A stretch of 64,000 nucleotides of DNA from contig JAPOVK010000062.1 in the NCBI GenBank assembly GCA_026708185.1, positions 1-64,000 of the forward strand, in the 5' to 3' direction. This DNA comes from Gammaproteobacteria bacterium. Its GTDB lineage: Bacteria > Pseudomonadota > Gammaproteobacteria > Pseudomonadales > Azotimanducaceae. The notes beneath the pieces were generated by a model. The model ran no database searches. It was not told the origin of the DNA and saw only the letters and a list, made by a program, of their open reading frames with translations. Every line of letters begins with the position of its first letter. The stretch's first letter is position 1. This document shows positions 16,463 to 24,523 of the stretch, piece after piece. The position numbers were made by a program, and so were the translations under genes.

Positions 16463-17025
16463 CAGTCGTCCCTCACGCCCGCCGCGATCAGGCGGCGACG
16501 CAGCGCGGCCCGAGCCTTGAACAGGTTGACGCGAACCGTCGCCGGCCGGATGCCGAGCAACTCGGCGGCCCGGGGTGCCGTCATGCCTTGCAGTTCGACG
16601 AGGTCGAATACCTCGCGCTGACGGCGCGGCAACTCGCGGAAAAGCGACACCAGCAGCCGCCTGAGTTCAGCGCCGGCGCGGCTCTCTTCGGGCCCCGGTG
16701 ATGCGGACACCAGTTTCCCGGCGTCGAGCGGGTGGACTTCGCCCTCCCGTCGCGACCTGCGGAACAAGCTAACGGCAGCGTTGCGCGTCGCCTTGTACAG
16801 CCACGGTTCGATGCGCTCCGGTCGCCGCAGACTGTCGAGACTCGCCACCATTCGGATTAACACCTCCTGGGTCACGTCGTCGGCCGTATCGGGATCGCCG
16901 GTCTGGACAAGGGCCCAACGGCGCACCCTCGGCGCAGCGGCACGCACCAGCGCGTCGAGCGCACCTTCGGCGTCTGCGTCGCCGCCCGTGGCAAGAACCG
17001 CCAAATTGCCAAGCTCTTCCTGCAC
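16462..17025 (-). CDS. ECF-type RNA polymerase sigma factor
   Basis: A 187-residue sigma-70 family protein with only regions 2 and 4. Region 2 includes DDVTQEVLIRMVASLDSLRR and RIEPWLYKATRNAAVSLFRR (about 50-93). Region 4 has the HTH LFRELPRRQREVFDLVELQG and AAELLGIRPATVRVNLFKAR (about 130-175). It is the first gene of a three-gene operon with an anti-sigma factor and a lipoprotein, and it faces the ankyrin gene. Family knowledge: ECF factors usually autoregulate and control envelope functions; the regulon cannot be read from the window. Confidence 0.92.
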   Translation of the reverse strand: MQEELGNLAVLATGGDADAEGALDALVRAAAPRVRRWALVQTGDPDTADDVTQEVLIRMVASLDSLRRPERIEPWLYKATRNAAVSLFRRSRREGEVHPLDAGKLVSASPGPEESRAGAELRRLLVSLFRELPRRQREVFDLVELQGMTAPRAAELLGIRPATVRVNLFKARAALRRRLIAAGVRDD

Positions 17026-17103
17026 GGTGCGGGCTTTGAGAAACCTGCCAACATGTCAATATACGACGCCAAGCGACGCGAGGCGTTTACCCGGGGAGTG
17101 AAC

Positions 17104-18210
17104 GTGTCTTTGCTGACCGGCAAATCCAGCGACTTCCTGAAGATTGGCGTGGCGGCGGCTGGCCGCGGCGACCTCGACACCGTCTCGGCCGTGCTTGCCG
17201 AGAAGCCCGAGTGGCTGCGCCGGATCGGTTCGCACGGCCGCACGATGCTCTGGGAAGCCGCCTACCGGGGTCGGGGCGCCATGGTCGACTATCTCGCGGA
17301 TCGGGGAGCCGATATCGACGCGCGCGGCTGCCACTTCACGCCGCTCCTAGTCGAGGTGTCGCCATACTGCGCCGCGCGCGTCAAGAATCACGACCCAGTC
17401 GCGCAAGGCTTGCTCGCAAGAGGTGCGGTGGTCGATCTTTGTACTTCGGCCTACTTGGGCGACGTGGCTGCCGTGCGCGACGGCTTGGCCGCGGATCCGG
17501 ATCTGGTCCGCACCGAGCAAGCCCAGCACGACGCCAGTGTCCGCGCGACGGTGCTGCACTACGCGGTCGCCGCCGGGCATCTCGACGTCGTGCGCCTGGT
17601 TCTTGCCCAAGGCGCCGATCCGCGTCCCTACGGCTACTGGCTGATCCGCTTCTGCATTTGGCGGCACCGTGCGGACATCTTGGAGGCGCTGATCGCCGGC
17701 GGCCTCGACCCGGCGAGTTCCGAGCCGCCGCGCTCCGGCTTGACCGACAACGCGATCATCGCGCTGCTCAAGGCGCACGGCGTGGCCTACGGCCCGGATC
17801 ACGCGGAGGGCGGCTGGCCGCCGATCGTCTACCAGTCCCGCGGCGACCGGGGCGGCAGCGTTGCGCGCGTGCGCGAGCTCATCGAGCAAGGCGCCGACGT
17901 CAATGTCCGCAACCACAAAGGGCAGAGTGCCCTGCATTGCGCGGCCAAGGCAGGCTTCGTGGACATCGTGGCCCTGCTTCTCGACCACGGCGCGCAGGTC
18001 GACGCCGAGGATCGGGCCGGCGAGACGCCGCTCGCGACGGCCTTGCGGTCGAGTGTGAAGGACAAGGCGCGGCTACTTGCCGTCGTCGACCTCCTGGTCG
18101 TCGCCGGGGCCGATCCCGACCACGCCGACCATGCTGGACGCACGCCTGGGCGCATCGCGCGCCGCAAGCGGGATGCGTCGGTGTGGGTGACCGCTCTGGG
18201 CACGCCCTGA
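17104..18210 (+). CDS. Ankyrin-repeat protein
   Basis: A 368-residue protein built from ankyrin repeats. Clear units include GRTMLWEAAYRGRGAMVDYL with ADRGADIDARG, TVLHYAVAAGHLDVVRLVL with AQGADP, and SALHCAAKAGFVDIVALLLD with HGAQVDAEDRAGETPLATAL. No signal peptide or catalytic domain is seen. I place the start at the GTG at 17104 because GGGGAG stands 5 bases before it; an in-frame ATG at 17053 has no good site and nearly touches the divergent sigma gene. Ankyrin repeats mediate protein-protein contacts; the partner is unknown. It is transcribed with the aldo/keto reductase 37 bases downstream. Confidence 0.85.
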   Translation: MSLLTGKSSDFLKIGVAAAGRGDLDTVSAVLAEKPEWLRRIGSHGRTMLWEAAYRGRGAMVDYLADRGADIDARGCHFTPLLVEVSPYCAARVKNHDPVAQGLLARGAVVDLCTSAYLGDVAAVRDGLAADPDLVRTEQAQHDASVRATVLHYAVAAGHLDVVRLVLAQGADPRPYGYWLIRFCIWRHRADILEALIAGGLDPASSEPPRSGLTDNAIIALLKAHGVAYGPDHAEGGWPPIVYQSRGDRGGSVARVRELIEQGADVNVRNHKGQSALHCAAKAGFVDIVALLLDHGAQVDAEDRAGETPLATALRSSVKDKARLLAVVDLLVVAGADPDHADHAGRTPGRIARRKRDASVWVTALGTP

Positions 18211-18247
18211 TACGCTCGCCGGTCTCTTCGGCCACCCGGTTTCATCC

Positions 18248-19339
18248 ATGGACACCACCACCCCGCGCGTGCTCGGCAAGAGCGACCTGGCCGTGACCCC
18301 CCTCGGCTTCGGCGGTGGCACGATCGGCGCGGCGCAGGTCTCCAACGAGGACAGCCTGGCGACGGTGGCGGCCGCCTGGGAGACGGGCGTCCGGTTCTAC
18401 GACACGGCGCCCTGGTACGGCATCGGGCGCTCCGAGCGGCGCCTGGGGTTGGCGTTGTCTGGTCTCAGGCCTCGGGAGGCGTTCCGGGTCAATACGAAGG
18501 TTGGCAAGACCCTGGTGCCCGAGCCGGTGCGCGACGAGGGCGCGAAGACCTTGAGCCCGGGCGGCGAGGTACGCACGCCTCGGGATCCGGTGAGCGGTTT
18601 CCGGGTTCGCTTCGAGTACACCTACGACGCGATCATGGGCCAGCATGGCGATTCGCTGCAGCGGCTCGGCATGTCCTCGGTCGACAGCCTCACGATCCAC
18701 GACATCGACTACGGCTACCACGCGCCGGAGGGGATCGAGGCGCACCTTCGCGAGCTCTCCAGGGACGGCGGGGGCGGTGCCCAGGCTCTCGAGGAGTTGC
18801 GTGCGAGCGGGCGGATCAGCGCGATCGGCTGCGGATGCAACTTGGAGTCGCGCAACGCTTGGAGCTGGGACGAAGGCAAGCACGAGGACCTTTGCGAACG
18901 GATCGCCGAGACGGTGGATCTCGATTTCTTCGTCGTCGCCGGCGGCTATACGCTCCTGGAGACCCGCGCGCTCCGGCGCATCCTGCCGCTGTGCGCCGCG
19001 CGCGGCATCGGGGTGGTGATCGCCGCCCCGTACGCCAGCGGATGGCTTGCGGATCCGTCCCGGGCTGCCACCTATATGTACGCGTCGGCGCCGCCGGAGA
19101 TCGTCGACAAGTCGACGCGAATGCAGGCCATCTGCGCCGAGTACGACGTGCCACTAGCCGCCGTGGCGCTGCAGTTCCCGTTGGCCCATCCGGTGGTCGC
19201 AACGGTAATTCCCGGTGCCAAGCAGCCGACCGAGCCGGTCGCTAATCGCGGCAATCTGGACTTGCCCGTGCCGCCGGAGATTTGGGAGCGGTTCAAGCGC
19301 GAGGGGCTGCTGGACGAGGGTGCCCCAACCCCGGCGTGA
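18248..19339 (+). CDS. Aldo/keto reductase (D-threo-aldose 1-dehydrogenase-like)
   Basis: A 363-residue NAD(P)-dependent oxidoreductase with a TIM barrel. Catalytic residues are seen: Asp and Tyr in YDTAPWYGIGRSERRLG (about 56-62), Lys in VNTKVGK (about 82) and His in LTIHDID (about 152). VVATVIPGAKQPTE near the C-terminus is the usual cofactor-binding segment. The overall layout, including the long SPGGEVRTPRDP loop, resembles the L-fucose/D-threo-aldose dehydrogenase and pyridoxal dehydrogenase group. The start is the ATG at 18248. Inference: oxidation of a sugar or pyridoxal-like aldehyde. Confidence 0.88.
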   Translation: MDTTTPRVLGKSDLAVTPLGFGGGTIGAAQVSNEDSLATVAAAWETGVRFYDTAPWYGIGRSERRLGLALSGLRPREAFRVNTKVGKTLVPEPVRDEGAKTLSPGGEVRTPRDPVSGFRVRFEYTYDAIMGQHGDSLQRLGMSSVDSLTIHDIDYGYHAPEGIEAHLRELSRDGGGGAQALEELRASGRISAIGCGCNLESRNAWSWDEGKHEDLCERIAETVDLDFFVVAGGYTLLETRALRRILPLCAARGIGVVIAAPYASGWLADPSRAATYMYASAPPEIVDKSTRMQAICAEYDVPLAAVALQFPLAHPVVATVIPGAKQPTEPVANRGNLDLPVPPEIWERFKREGLLDEGAPTPA

Positions 19340-19350
19340 GCACCGCGCGC

Positions 19351-19378
19351 TGCTATACTGCGCCCGCGCTATAGCGCG
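19351..19378 (+). promoter_or_regulatory. Extended -10 promoter and adjacent perfect palindrome before terB-like gene
   Basis: TGC-TATACT (19351-19359) is an extended -10 element about 80 bases before the gene start at 19440. Six bases on, CGCGCTATAGCGCG (19365-19378) is a perfect 14-base palindrome near the expected start of transcription, where it could bind a regulator. Confidence 0.45.
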
Positions 19379-19439
19379 ACCGTGCGCGACGACGCGCCTC
19401 ACGGCACGGGCGCAGACCCATCGAGGAGAGTAGCTGACC

Positions 19440-19880
19440 ATGAGCCTTTCGACGCTAAGCCACATCCTGGACTTCTTCAGCGGCAAGGAACCGTCGCCCG
19501 AGGAGCGCCAGGACATGGTCAACGAGACCTTGATGCTGGTTCTGTCCCGGGCAACCGAGTCGGACACGAATATCCACCCGGTCGAAGTGGAGACCGTGCG
19601 GGAAATGGTGGCCAAGCGCACCGGCGAAGACGTCACCTCTGCCGAAGTGCGCGTTGCCGCGCATTCGCGGATCTACGAGGCGGCGCCGCTGGAAAACCAC
19701 GTCCAGCGAGTCGCGCGGCAGCTTGACGTGGAGGACCGCGTCATGATCGCCAAGGCGCTCGCCGAGGTGATCCTGGTCGACGGACGGGTCAGCGGCCGCG
19801 AGGTCCGGTTCTTCAACAGCATCGCGGGCGCGATGGAGTTGACCGCTGCGGACCTCGCCGGGTTGTTCGCTACCCACTGA
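19440..19880 (+). CDS. TerB-family tellurite-resistance-like protein
   Basis: A 146-residue all-helical protein of the TerB/DjlA-N type. Typical features are acidic helix ends such as EVETVREMVAKRTGEDVTSA and DRVMIAKALAEVILVDGRVS followed by GREVRFFNSIAGAMELTAADL, where the Asp-rich turn resembles a metal-binding site. GAGGAGAG precedes the ATG. It stands alone with its own promoter; no other ter gene is nearby, so tellurite resistance itself is doubtful. It converges with the quinone oxidoreductase gene. Confidence 0.8.
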   Translation: MSLSTLSHILDFFSGKEPSPEERQDMVNETLMLVLSRATESDTNIHPVEVETVREMVAKRTGEDVTSAEVRVAAHSRIYEAAPLENHVQRVARQLDVEDRVMIAKALAEVILVDGRVSGREVRFFNSIAGAMELTAADLAGLFATH

Positions 19881-19897
19881 CCCGCGGCACGACGCCC

Positions 19898-20884
19898 CTA
19901 GCGCAAGGGATCGAAGATCACCCGCCCCGTGGTGTCGCGGCTCGCGAGCCGCGCTAGCGCACCCGGCAGCGCTTCGAAGCCGATCGTCTCGCTGATCTGT
20001 GCTGCGATCTCGCCTGCGGCGAGTTGCTCGTGGAGGTCGGCGTAGCAGCGCCGGACGAGATCGGGACGCCGTTCGCGGTATCCGCCCATGTGCACGCCCA
20101 CCACCGCGTAGTTCTTGACGAGCGCATGGTTCGCCGGGGCCGAGGGAATCTCGCCGCTCGCGAAACCAATCACCAGCAAGCGACCCTCCCAGGCCAGCAG
20201 TCGCCGTGCGACATCGAAGTAGCGTCCGCCGACGGGGTCGAAGACCACATCGACGCCTCTGCCGTCGGTCAGAGCCATGACCGACTCGTAGAGGTCGTCG
20301 TTCGTATAGTCGATCACGGCGTCGGCGCCTGCCCGGGCGGCGAACGCGGCCTTGTCTGGCCCGCCGGCGGCGGCGACTACCCAGCAAGCGTGTCGATGCG
20401 CCATCGCGACGGCTGCCGAGCCGACGCCGCCGGCCGCGGCCAGCACCAGCACCGTCTCACCGGGCTGCAACCGGGCACGATGATGCAGCGCCAGCCACGC
20501 CGTGCCGTGCGTGATGTGGACGCCCATCGCGTCGGTGGTGTCGACGGCGTCCGGAATCGGATGGGACAGCGCCTCAGCTAGTAAGGCTTCCTCGGCGAAC
20601 CCACCGGCGGGCGCGACGGTCGGCCCGACCAGCCGGATGCCGGGCACGACGGCGGCCCCCGGGCCCGCGGCGACCACCGTTCCCGCCGCGTTCATGCCGG
20701 GCGTGAACGGCGGCGTGCGCTTGACCTGGTAGCTGCCGCGGCATTGCAGGATGTCGGCGAAATTGAGGTCGGTGGCTTCGACGCGTATGCGTACGGCCCC
20801 CGGACCCGGTTCTGGCGGGGTGATCTCCGCGGGTTCGAGTTCCTGCCACGGATCGCCCAACCGGGGCATGCGCCATGCCTTCAT
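19898..20884 (-). CDS. NADPH:quinone oxidoreductase-like MDR family protein
   Basis: A 328-residue medium-chain dehydrogenase/reductase without structural zinc Cys residues. The N-terminal GroES-like domain has TPGMNAAGTVVAAGPG, and the Rossmann domain has VLAAAGGVGSAAVAMA (about 145-160), the quinone-reductase version of the nucleotide-binding loop. The start at 20884 (MKAWRMPRLG) is preceded by AGGGG. Family members reduce quinones or enoyl compounds with NADPH; the substrate is unknown. It is monocistronic here. Confidence 0.88.
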   Translation of the reverse strand: MKAWRMPRLGDPWQELEPAEITPPEPGPGAVRIRVEATDLNFADILQCRGSYQVKRTPPFTPGMNAAGTVVAAGPGAAVVPGIRLVGPTVAPAGGFAEEALLAEALSHPIPDAVDTTDAMGVHITHGTAWLALHHRARLQPGETVLVLAAAGGVGSAAVAMAHRHACWVVAAAGGPDKAAFAARAGADAVIDYTNDDLYESVMALTDGRGVDVVFDPVGGRYFDVARRLLAWEGRLLVIGFASGEIPSAPANHALVKNYAVVGVHMGGYRERRPDLVRRCYADLHEQLAAGEIAAQISETIGFEALPGALARLASRDTTGRVIFDPLR

Positions 20885-21033
20885 GAAAACCCCTGCGACT
20901 GATCGGTCAATACTAGGCGCGTGGCGGTTGCGGAGATAGGCCAGACTTGGTGTAGGCCATTGTCCCCCGGCCATCGAGACCACTTGCCTTGCGCTATGAT
21001 CCGAATCGATTTCGTTGCCTTCGGTGGCATGCG

Positions 21034-21411
21034 ATGGGCGAGACGAGGGCCAAGGTCGAACTGCGCAACCCGCGCCGTCCGGAGCTTGGCGTTGTGGAGA
21101 TCGACGCGCTGGCCGACACCGGAGCGACCCACTTGTGCATTCCGTCCGAGATCCGCGACCGGCTCGAACTGGATGCGGCCGAGGACAAGCCGGTCAGGCT
21201 CGCAGACGGCACCCATCGCATGGTCGCGTACGTCGGACCGATCGAGCTGCGCTACGGCGGTCGCACAGGCTTCACGGGTGCCCTGGTCATGGGCGACGAA
21301 CCCTTGCTGGGGCAGCTGCCGCTCGAGGACATGGACCTCGTCGTGGTTCCCAAGACCCGCGACGTGATCCCGAACCCGGCGAGTCCCGGCGCTGGGCGTT
21401 CATACGCCTGA
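21034..21411 (+). CDS. Small retropepsin-like aspartyl protease (clan AA)
   Basis: A 125-residue protein with the single catalytic motif DALADTGATHLCIP (about 30) and a second conserved stretch, GPIELRYGGR with GALVMGDEPLLGQLPLEDMDL, matching bacterial clan AA aspartic proteases. These act as dimers, each giving one Asp. The start at 21034 (MGETRAKVEL) fits the family's length; an in-frame ATG at 20989 adds 15 unconserved residues. No membrane anchor or signal peptide. The biological target of this group is unknown. It converges with the flavin monooxygenase. Confidence 0.82.
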   Translation: MGETRAKVELRNPRRPELGVVEIDALADTGATHLCIPSEIRDRLELDAAEDKPVRLADGTHRMVAYVGPIELRYGGRTGFTGALVMGDEPLLGQLPLEDMDLVVVPKTRDVIPNPASPGAGRSYA

Positions 21412-21432
21412 CCGTAGCTAGAGCGAGCGCCG

Positions 21433-22647
21433 CTAGTTTGCGCCCAAGTACTGGGCGAGGTGCTCGGCCAGGTCGCGGGCGTCGTCTTCGGCACCGTGGA
21501 TGAAGCTCGATTTGCGGCGGCGGAGGAAGGTCAGCCCCAGGGCGACCATGCCGGGAGCGCCCGTGACGACCCCGCCGTCGTGCTTAAGCCGTCCCTTGCG
21601 GTCGAGTACCGGCGCGTGGAGCCAGGAGTAGTCCGGCCGGTAGCCGGTCGCCCAAAGGACGCTCTCGATGCCTTCCTTGGCCAAATCGAAGCCGAGGCTC
21701 GGTTTCCCGGGCACGACGGTCGCCGGTGGGCGCTCGCCCGCCTCGGCGGTGGCCTCGTGTTGCGTCGCCCAGTCGTCGAAGCTTTTGAGCAGCCGGTTCA
21801 GCTTGAGATCCGCGAGCTTGCAGACGTTCGGCAGCGAACCAGAGAACTGCGCGCGACCGTCGCGGAACTCCATGAGCCTGCCGACCAAGCGCACGGCGAG
21901 CCCGGTCAGCGCATTGAGATCGAGCGTCTTGCGCTCGGGTGTGCCGACCAGTTGGGGCGACGGTAGATTGCGCGCGCGAACGAGGTCGTCGACGGCGTCG
22001 TAGCGGTCGTCGAGCAGCCCGGTACGTTCCATCCACCACTGGATGTCGCGGTCGCGATAGGTGCGCGGCATGCGCACGTGCTCACCCACCGCGAGCGTCA
22101 CGGATCGCCCCGAGCGCGCCACTTCCTCGGCCACCTGGAGACCCGTTGCCGATGCGCCGACGACCAGCACGCCGCCGGGTGGCAGCGCTGCCGGGTTGCT
22201 GTAGTCGAGTGCTGGGATGGACGCGACGTTCGCGGGTAGGTCGCGTGCCGCAGCGGGGAGACTGGGTAGGTTGCAGGCGCCGCTGGCGAGGACCACGCTT
22301 CGCGCGTGCCACGCGCCGCGTGTCGTGGCGACTTCATAGCCTGCGGCTGCCGGCCGCACGGACTTCACGCACACGCCGGTTTCCACCGGCGCGCGGATGG
22401 TCTCGGCATAGCCCGAGATGAACGAGACCACCTCCGGCATGGTCATGAAGCCGTCGGGATCGTCGCCATCATAGATGTAGCCAGGCAACCGGCTCTGCCA
22501 ATTCGGGGTCAGGAGCCGCAGCGAGTCCCAACGTTCGGTGCGCCACGAGTTGGCTACCTGGCCGCGCTCGAGAACGACGTGGTCGATGTCGCGCCGGGTG
22601 AGTTCATGACTCATGGCGAGGCCGGAGTGGCCGCCGCCGATCACCAC
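21433..22647 (-). CDS. Flavin-containing monooxygenase-like FAD/NAD(P)-dependent oxidoreductase
   Basis: About 404 residues. The FAD motif VVIGGGHSGLAM is at the very N-terminus and the NADPH motif VLVVGASATGLQVAEEV near 155; ESVLWATGYRPDYSWL is the late conserved motif of FMO and YUCCA-type enzymes. The exact start is uncertain. GTG at 22647 is the first common start codon downstream of the OsmC stop, but it leaves almost no residues before the FAD motif. An ATT at 22665 has GGAG 8 bases upstream and may be the real start. Follows OsmC on the same strand. Likely oxygenates a small nucleophilic substrate. Confidence 0.82.
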   Translation of the reverse strand: MVIGGGHSGLAMSHELTRRDIDHVVLERGQVANSWRTERWDSLRLLTPNWQSRLPGYIYDGDDPDGFMTMPEVVSFISGYAETIRAPVETGVCVKSVRPAAAGYEVATTRGAWHARSVVLASGACNLPSLPAAARDLPANVASIPALDYSNPAALPPGGVLVVGASATGLQVAEEVARSGRSVTLAVGEHVRMPRTYRDRDIQWWMERTGLLDDRYDAVDDLVRARNLPSPQLVGTPERKTLDLNALTGLAVRLVGRLMEFRDGRAQFSGSLPNVCKLADLKLNRLLKSFDDWATQHEATAEAGERPPATVVPGKPSLGFDLAKEGIESVLWATGYRPDYSWLHAPVLDRKGRLKHDGGVVTGAPGMVALGLTFLRRRKSSFIHGAEDDARDLAEHLAQYLGAN

Positions 22648-22688
22648 TGTGTCGACTGAGCGAATCGTCGTGCTCCGCGGTCGGAGCC

Positions 22689-23255
22689 TTACTCGACCTC
22701 GACCGTGACGTTGGTCGGGTTGGTGATGATGTCGTACACCGCGGAGCGCTTCTGCGATTGCGCGACCAGCGCCTCGATGTCGTCGGCGGACGCGTCGGCG
22801 TCGATTTGGTAGGTCACCTTGATGGCGTTGAAGCCGTTGCGCACGTCGGCGTCGGCGCCGAGGATGCCCTGGATGTCCATGTCGCCCTCGAGGGTCGCCG
22901 TGACGGACTTGAGCTGGATGTCGCGGTTCTGGGCAACCGACGCGACACCGGCGGTCAGGCAACTGGCGAGCCCGACGAGCACGTACTCCACCGGGGTCGC
23001 GCCGTTGTCTTCCGCCGCGAACGTCTCCGGGTGGTCGGCGTCGAAGACGAACTCGCGCTTGTGCCTTTGCTCGTCGCCGAGGCCGAAGTACCCCTCCACG
23101 GACGAGCGGCTGTGCGTACCGTTCTGCCAAGCACAGGTGGCGCGCCATTTGAACTGGGCAGCTTCCGGCGTTTCGGAGACGGCCTCGCGGGCCGCAAGGA
23201 GTGCGCCAACGTTGACGCCGTTGTCGGCGCTGCCAGCGTCCTTGGTGTCGGTCAT
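22689..23255 (-). CDS. OsmC/Ohr-family protein
   Basis: A 188-residue OsmC-like protein. Conserved features are the central helix segment PVEYVLVGLASCLTAGVASVA with its peroxidatic-type Cys (about 105) and the Arg/Glu-bearing N-terminal sheet. A second Cys sits in ATCAWQNG (about 41), not at the classical resolving position. The start at 23255 follows AGGGGAAG. OsmC proteins reduce organic hydroperoxides or act as thiol-dependent hydrolases; the altered Cys spacing makes the activity uncertain. First gene of a likely operon with the flavin monooxygenase. Confidence 0.85.
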   Translation of the reverse strand: MTDTKDAGSADNGVNVGALLAAREAVSETPEAAQFKWRATCAWQNGTHSRSSVEGYFGLGDEQRHKREFVFDADHPETFAAEDNGATPVEYVLVGLASCLTAGVASVAQNRDIQLKSVTATLEGDMDIQGILGADADVRNGFNAIKVTYQIDADASADDIEALVAQSQKRSAVYDIITNPTNVTVEVE

Positions 23256-23290
23256 GGTCAATGCTTCCCCTGGTCGGCCAAAAACGCGCG

Positions 23291-23299
23291 ATTGTAGCA
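23291..23299 (-). promoter_or_regulatory. Extended -10 promoter of the OsmC operon
   Basis: On the minus strand it reads TGC-TACAAT, about 36 bases before the OsmC ATG. It is one of several TGC-TAnnnT elements in this window. Confidence 0.45.
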
Positions 23300-23433
23300 G
23301 TCCGTAAACCCAGGTCGGTCTGCGCGAGAGCGGTGACGAGGCGGTCCGGCGGCGGGTTTGCACAAAATCGGCGAACCCGGCCGGCTGCCCCGCGCTACAG
23401 TCCGCGCGTGATTGGTCGCTTGAAGCACCTCCC

Positions 23434-24183
23434 ATGGCCGAAGCCCGCCTGAAGCTCGTACGCCAAAACGCGGACGCGCCTTGTCCACGGCATCTCGCGA
23501 TCGTGATGGACGGCAACCACCGCTGGGCGCGAGGTCGCCGGTTGCCGCGCGCGGCGGGGCACCGGGCCGGCGCGCAGAATGTCAAGGTGATTGCCAAGGC
23601 TTGTGCCGACCGTGGTGTCGAATGCCTGACCTTGTTCGCGTTCAGTACCGAGAACTGGGCGCGGCCGCGGCGTGAAGTGAACGTGCTTCTGGACCTCATG
23701 CGCGGCGTCCTCACCGAGGACCTCGAGGAACTGAACGAGAAAGGGGCGCAGTTGCGCTTCATCGGCGACCGAAGCCGGTTCCCCGACGACCTGCAGGCAT
23801 TGATGGGTCGCGCCGAGAGGCGCACCGCCGGAAACGACAGGCTCAACCTTGCCATCGCCGTCAACTACGGCGGTCGTTGGGATATCGTGGAGGCGGCACG
23901 CCGTCTCGCCGCCGGGGTCCGAGACGGCGCACTGGACCCCGAGGCGATTGACGAGCGGTGCTTCGCAACGCAACTCTCTCTCGGCGATCTTCCGCCACCG
24001 GATCTGTGCATTCGCACCGGCGGCGACCGCCGGATCAGTAACTTCCTGCTGTGGGATTTCGCGTACACCGAGTTCTATTTCACACCGCGTTTCTGGCCCG
24101 ATTTCGCCCCCGAGCACCTGGACCACGCGTTCGCCGATTTCGCATCGCGGCAGCGCCGGTATGGTCGGAGGGCGTCCGCCTGA
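23434..24183 (+). CDS. uppS: Isoprenyl transferase (undecaprenyl diphosphate synthase)
   Basis: A 249-residue cis-prenyltransferase with the catalytic Asp in HLAIVMDGNHRWA (about 26), FAFSTENWARP (about 70-80) and the substrate-binding RTGGDRRISNFLLWDFAYTE (about 190-210). It makes the C55 lipid carrier for peptidoglycan and O-antigen from isopentenyl diphosphate. It starts the envelope gene run uppS-cdsA-rseP-bamA, though the usual upstream neighbours (rpsB, tsf, pyrH, frr) are absent. Between it and cdsA lie two family B repeats. A TACAGT box 33-38 bases before the ATG may be its -10. Confidence 0.96.
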   Translation: MAEARLKLVRQNADAPCPRHLAIVMDGNHRWARGRRLPRAAGHRAGAQNVKVIAKACADRGVECLTLFAFSTENWARPRREVNVLLDLMRGVLTEDLEELNEKGAQLRFIGDRSRFPDDLQALMGRAERRTAGNDRLNLAIAVNYGGRWDIVEAARRLAAGVRDGALDPEAIDERCFATQLSLGDLPPPDLCIRTGGDRRISNFLLWDFAYTEFYFTPRFWPDFAPEHLDHAFADFASRQRRYGRRASA

Positions 24184-24223
24184 GCGGACTCCGGACGTCG
24201 CCGCGGCCCGACTTGGGGACCTT

Positions 24224-24354
24224 CCATGGAACAAACACCAGAGGGAGCCCAGCGACCGTCGGTGGTTGTTCCATGGATGGTCGGAGTGGCCTTGGGCCGG
24301 AGGCGAAGCCGGTGCCGAGCGAACGCGAGGTACCGGACACGGCTATGGGGCGCT
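24224..24354 (+). repeat. Family B palindromic repeat, copy 1
   Basis: A hairpin whose arms are CCATGGAACAAACACC (24224-24239) and GGTGGTTGTTCCATGG (24261-24276), with one mismatch, is followed by a 75-base core (24280-24354). The core contains a second stem, CCGGTGCC with GGTACCGG. It lies between uppS and cdsA, in tandem with copy 2 at a period of 132 bases. Confidence 0.88.
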
Positions 24355-24357
24355 CGC

Positions 24358-24486
24358 ATGAAACAAATGCCAGAGCGAGCGCAGCGAGCGGCGGCGGTTG
24401 TTTCATGCGGGGTCGGAGTGGCCTTGGGCCGGAGGCGAAGCCGGTGCCGAGCGAACGCGAGGTACCGGACACGGCTATGGGGCGCT
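24358..24486 (+). repeat. Family B palindromic repeat, copy 2
   Basis: Arms CATGAAACAAATGCC and GGCGGTTGTTTCATG (24358-24407) are followed by a core (24412-24486) identical over 75 bases to copy 1. The arms differ from those of copies 1 and 3 but still pair, so base changes are compensated. It ends 37 bases before cdsA. Confidence 0.88.
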
Positions 24487-24523
24487 TCGGCGACGCGGCG
24501 ATGCAGCGGTGGGGGCTTCAAGC

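Noticed and set aside
19440-19880. Tellurite resistance operon
   Set aside because: Only one TerB-like gene is present, with no terC, terD, terZ or kinase neighbours, so no resistance system is claimed.
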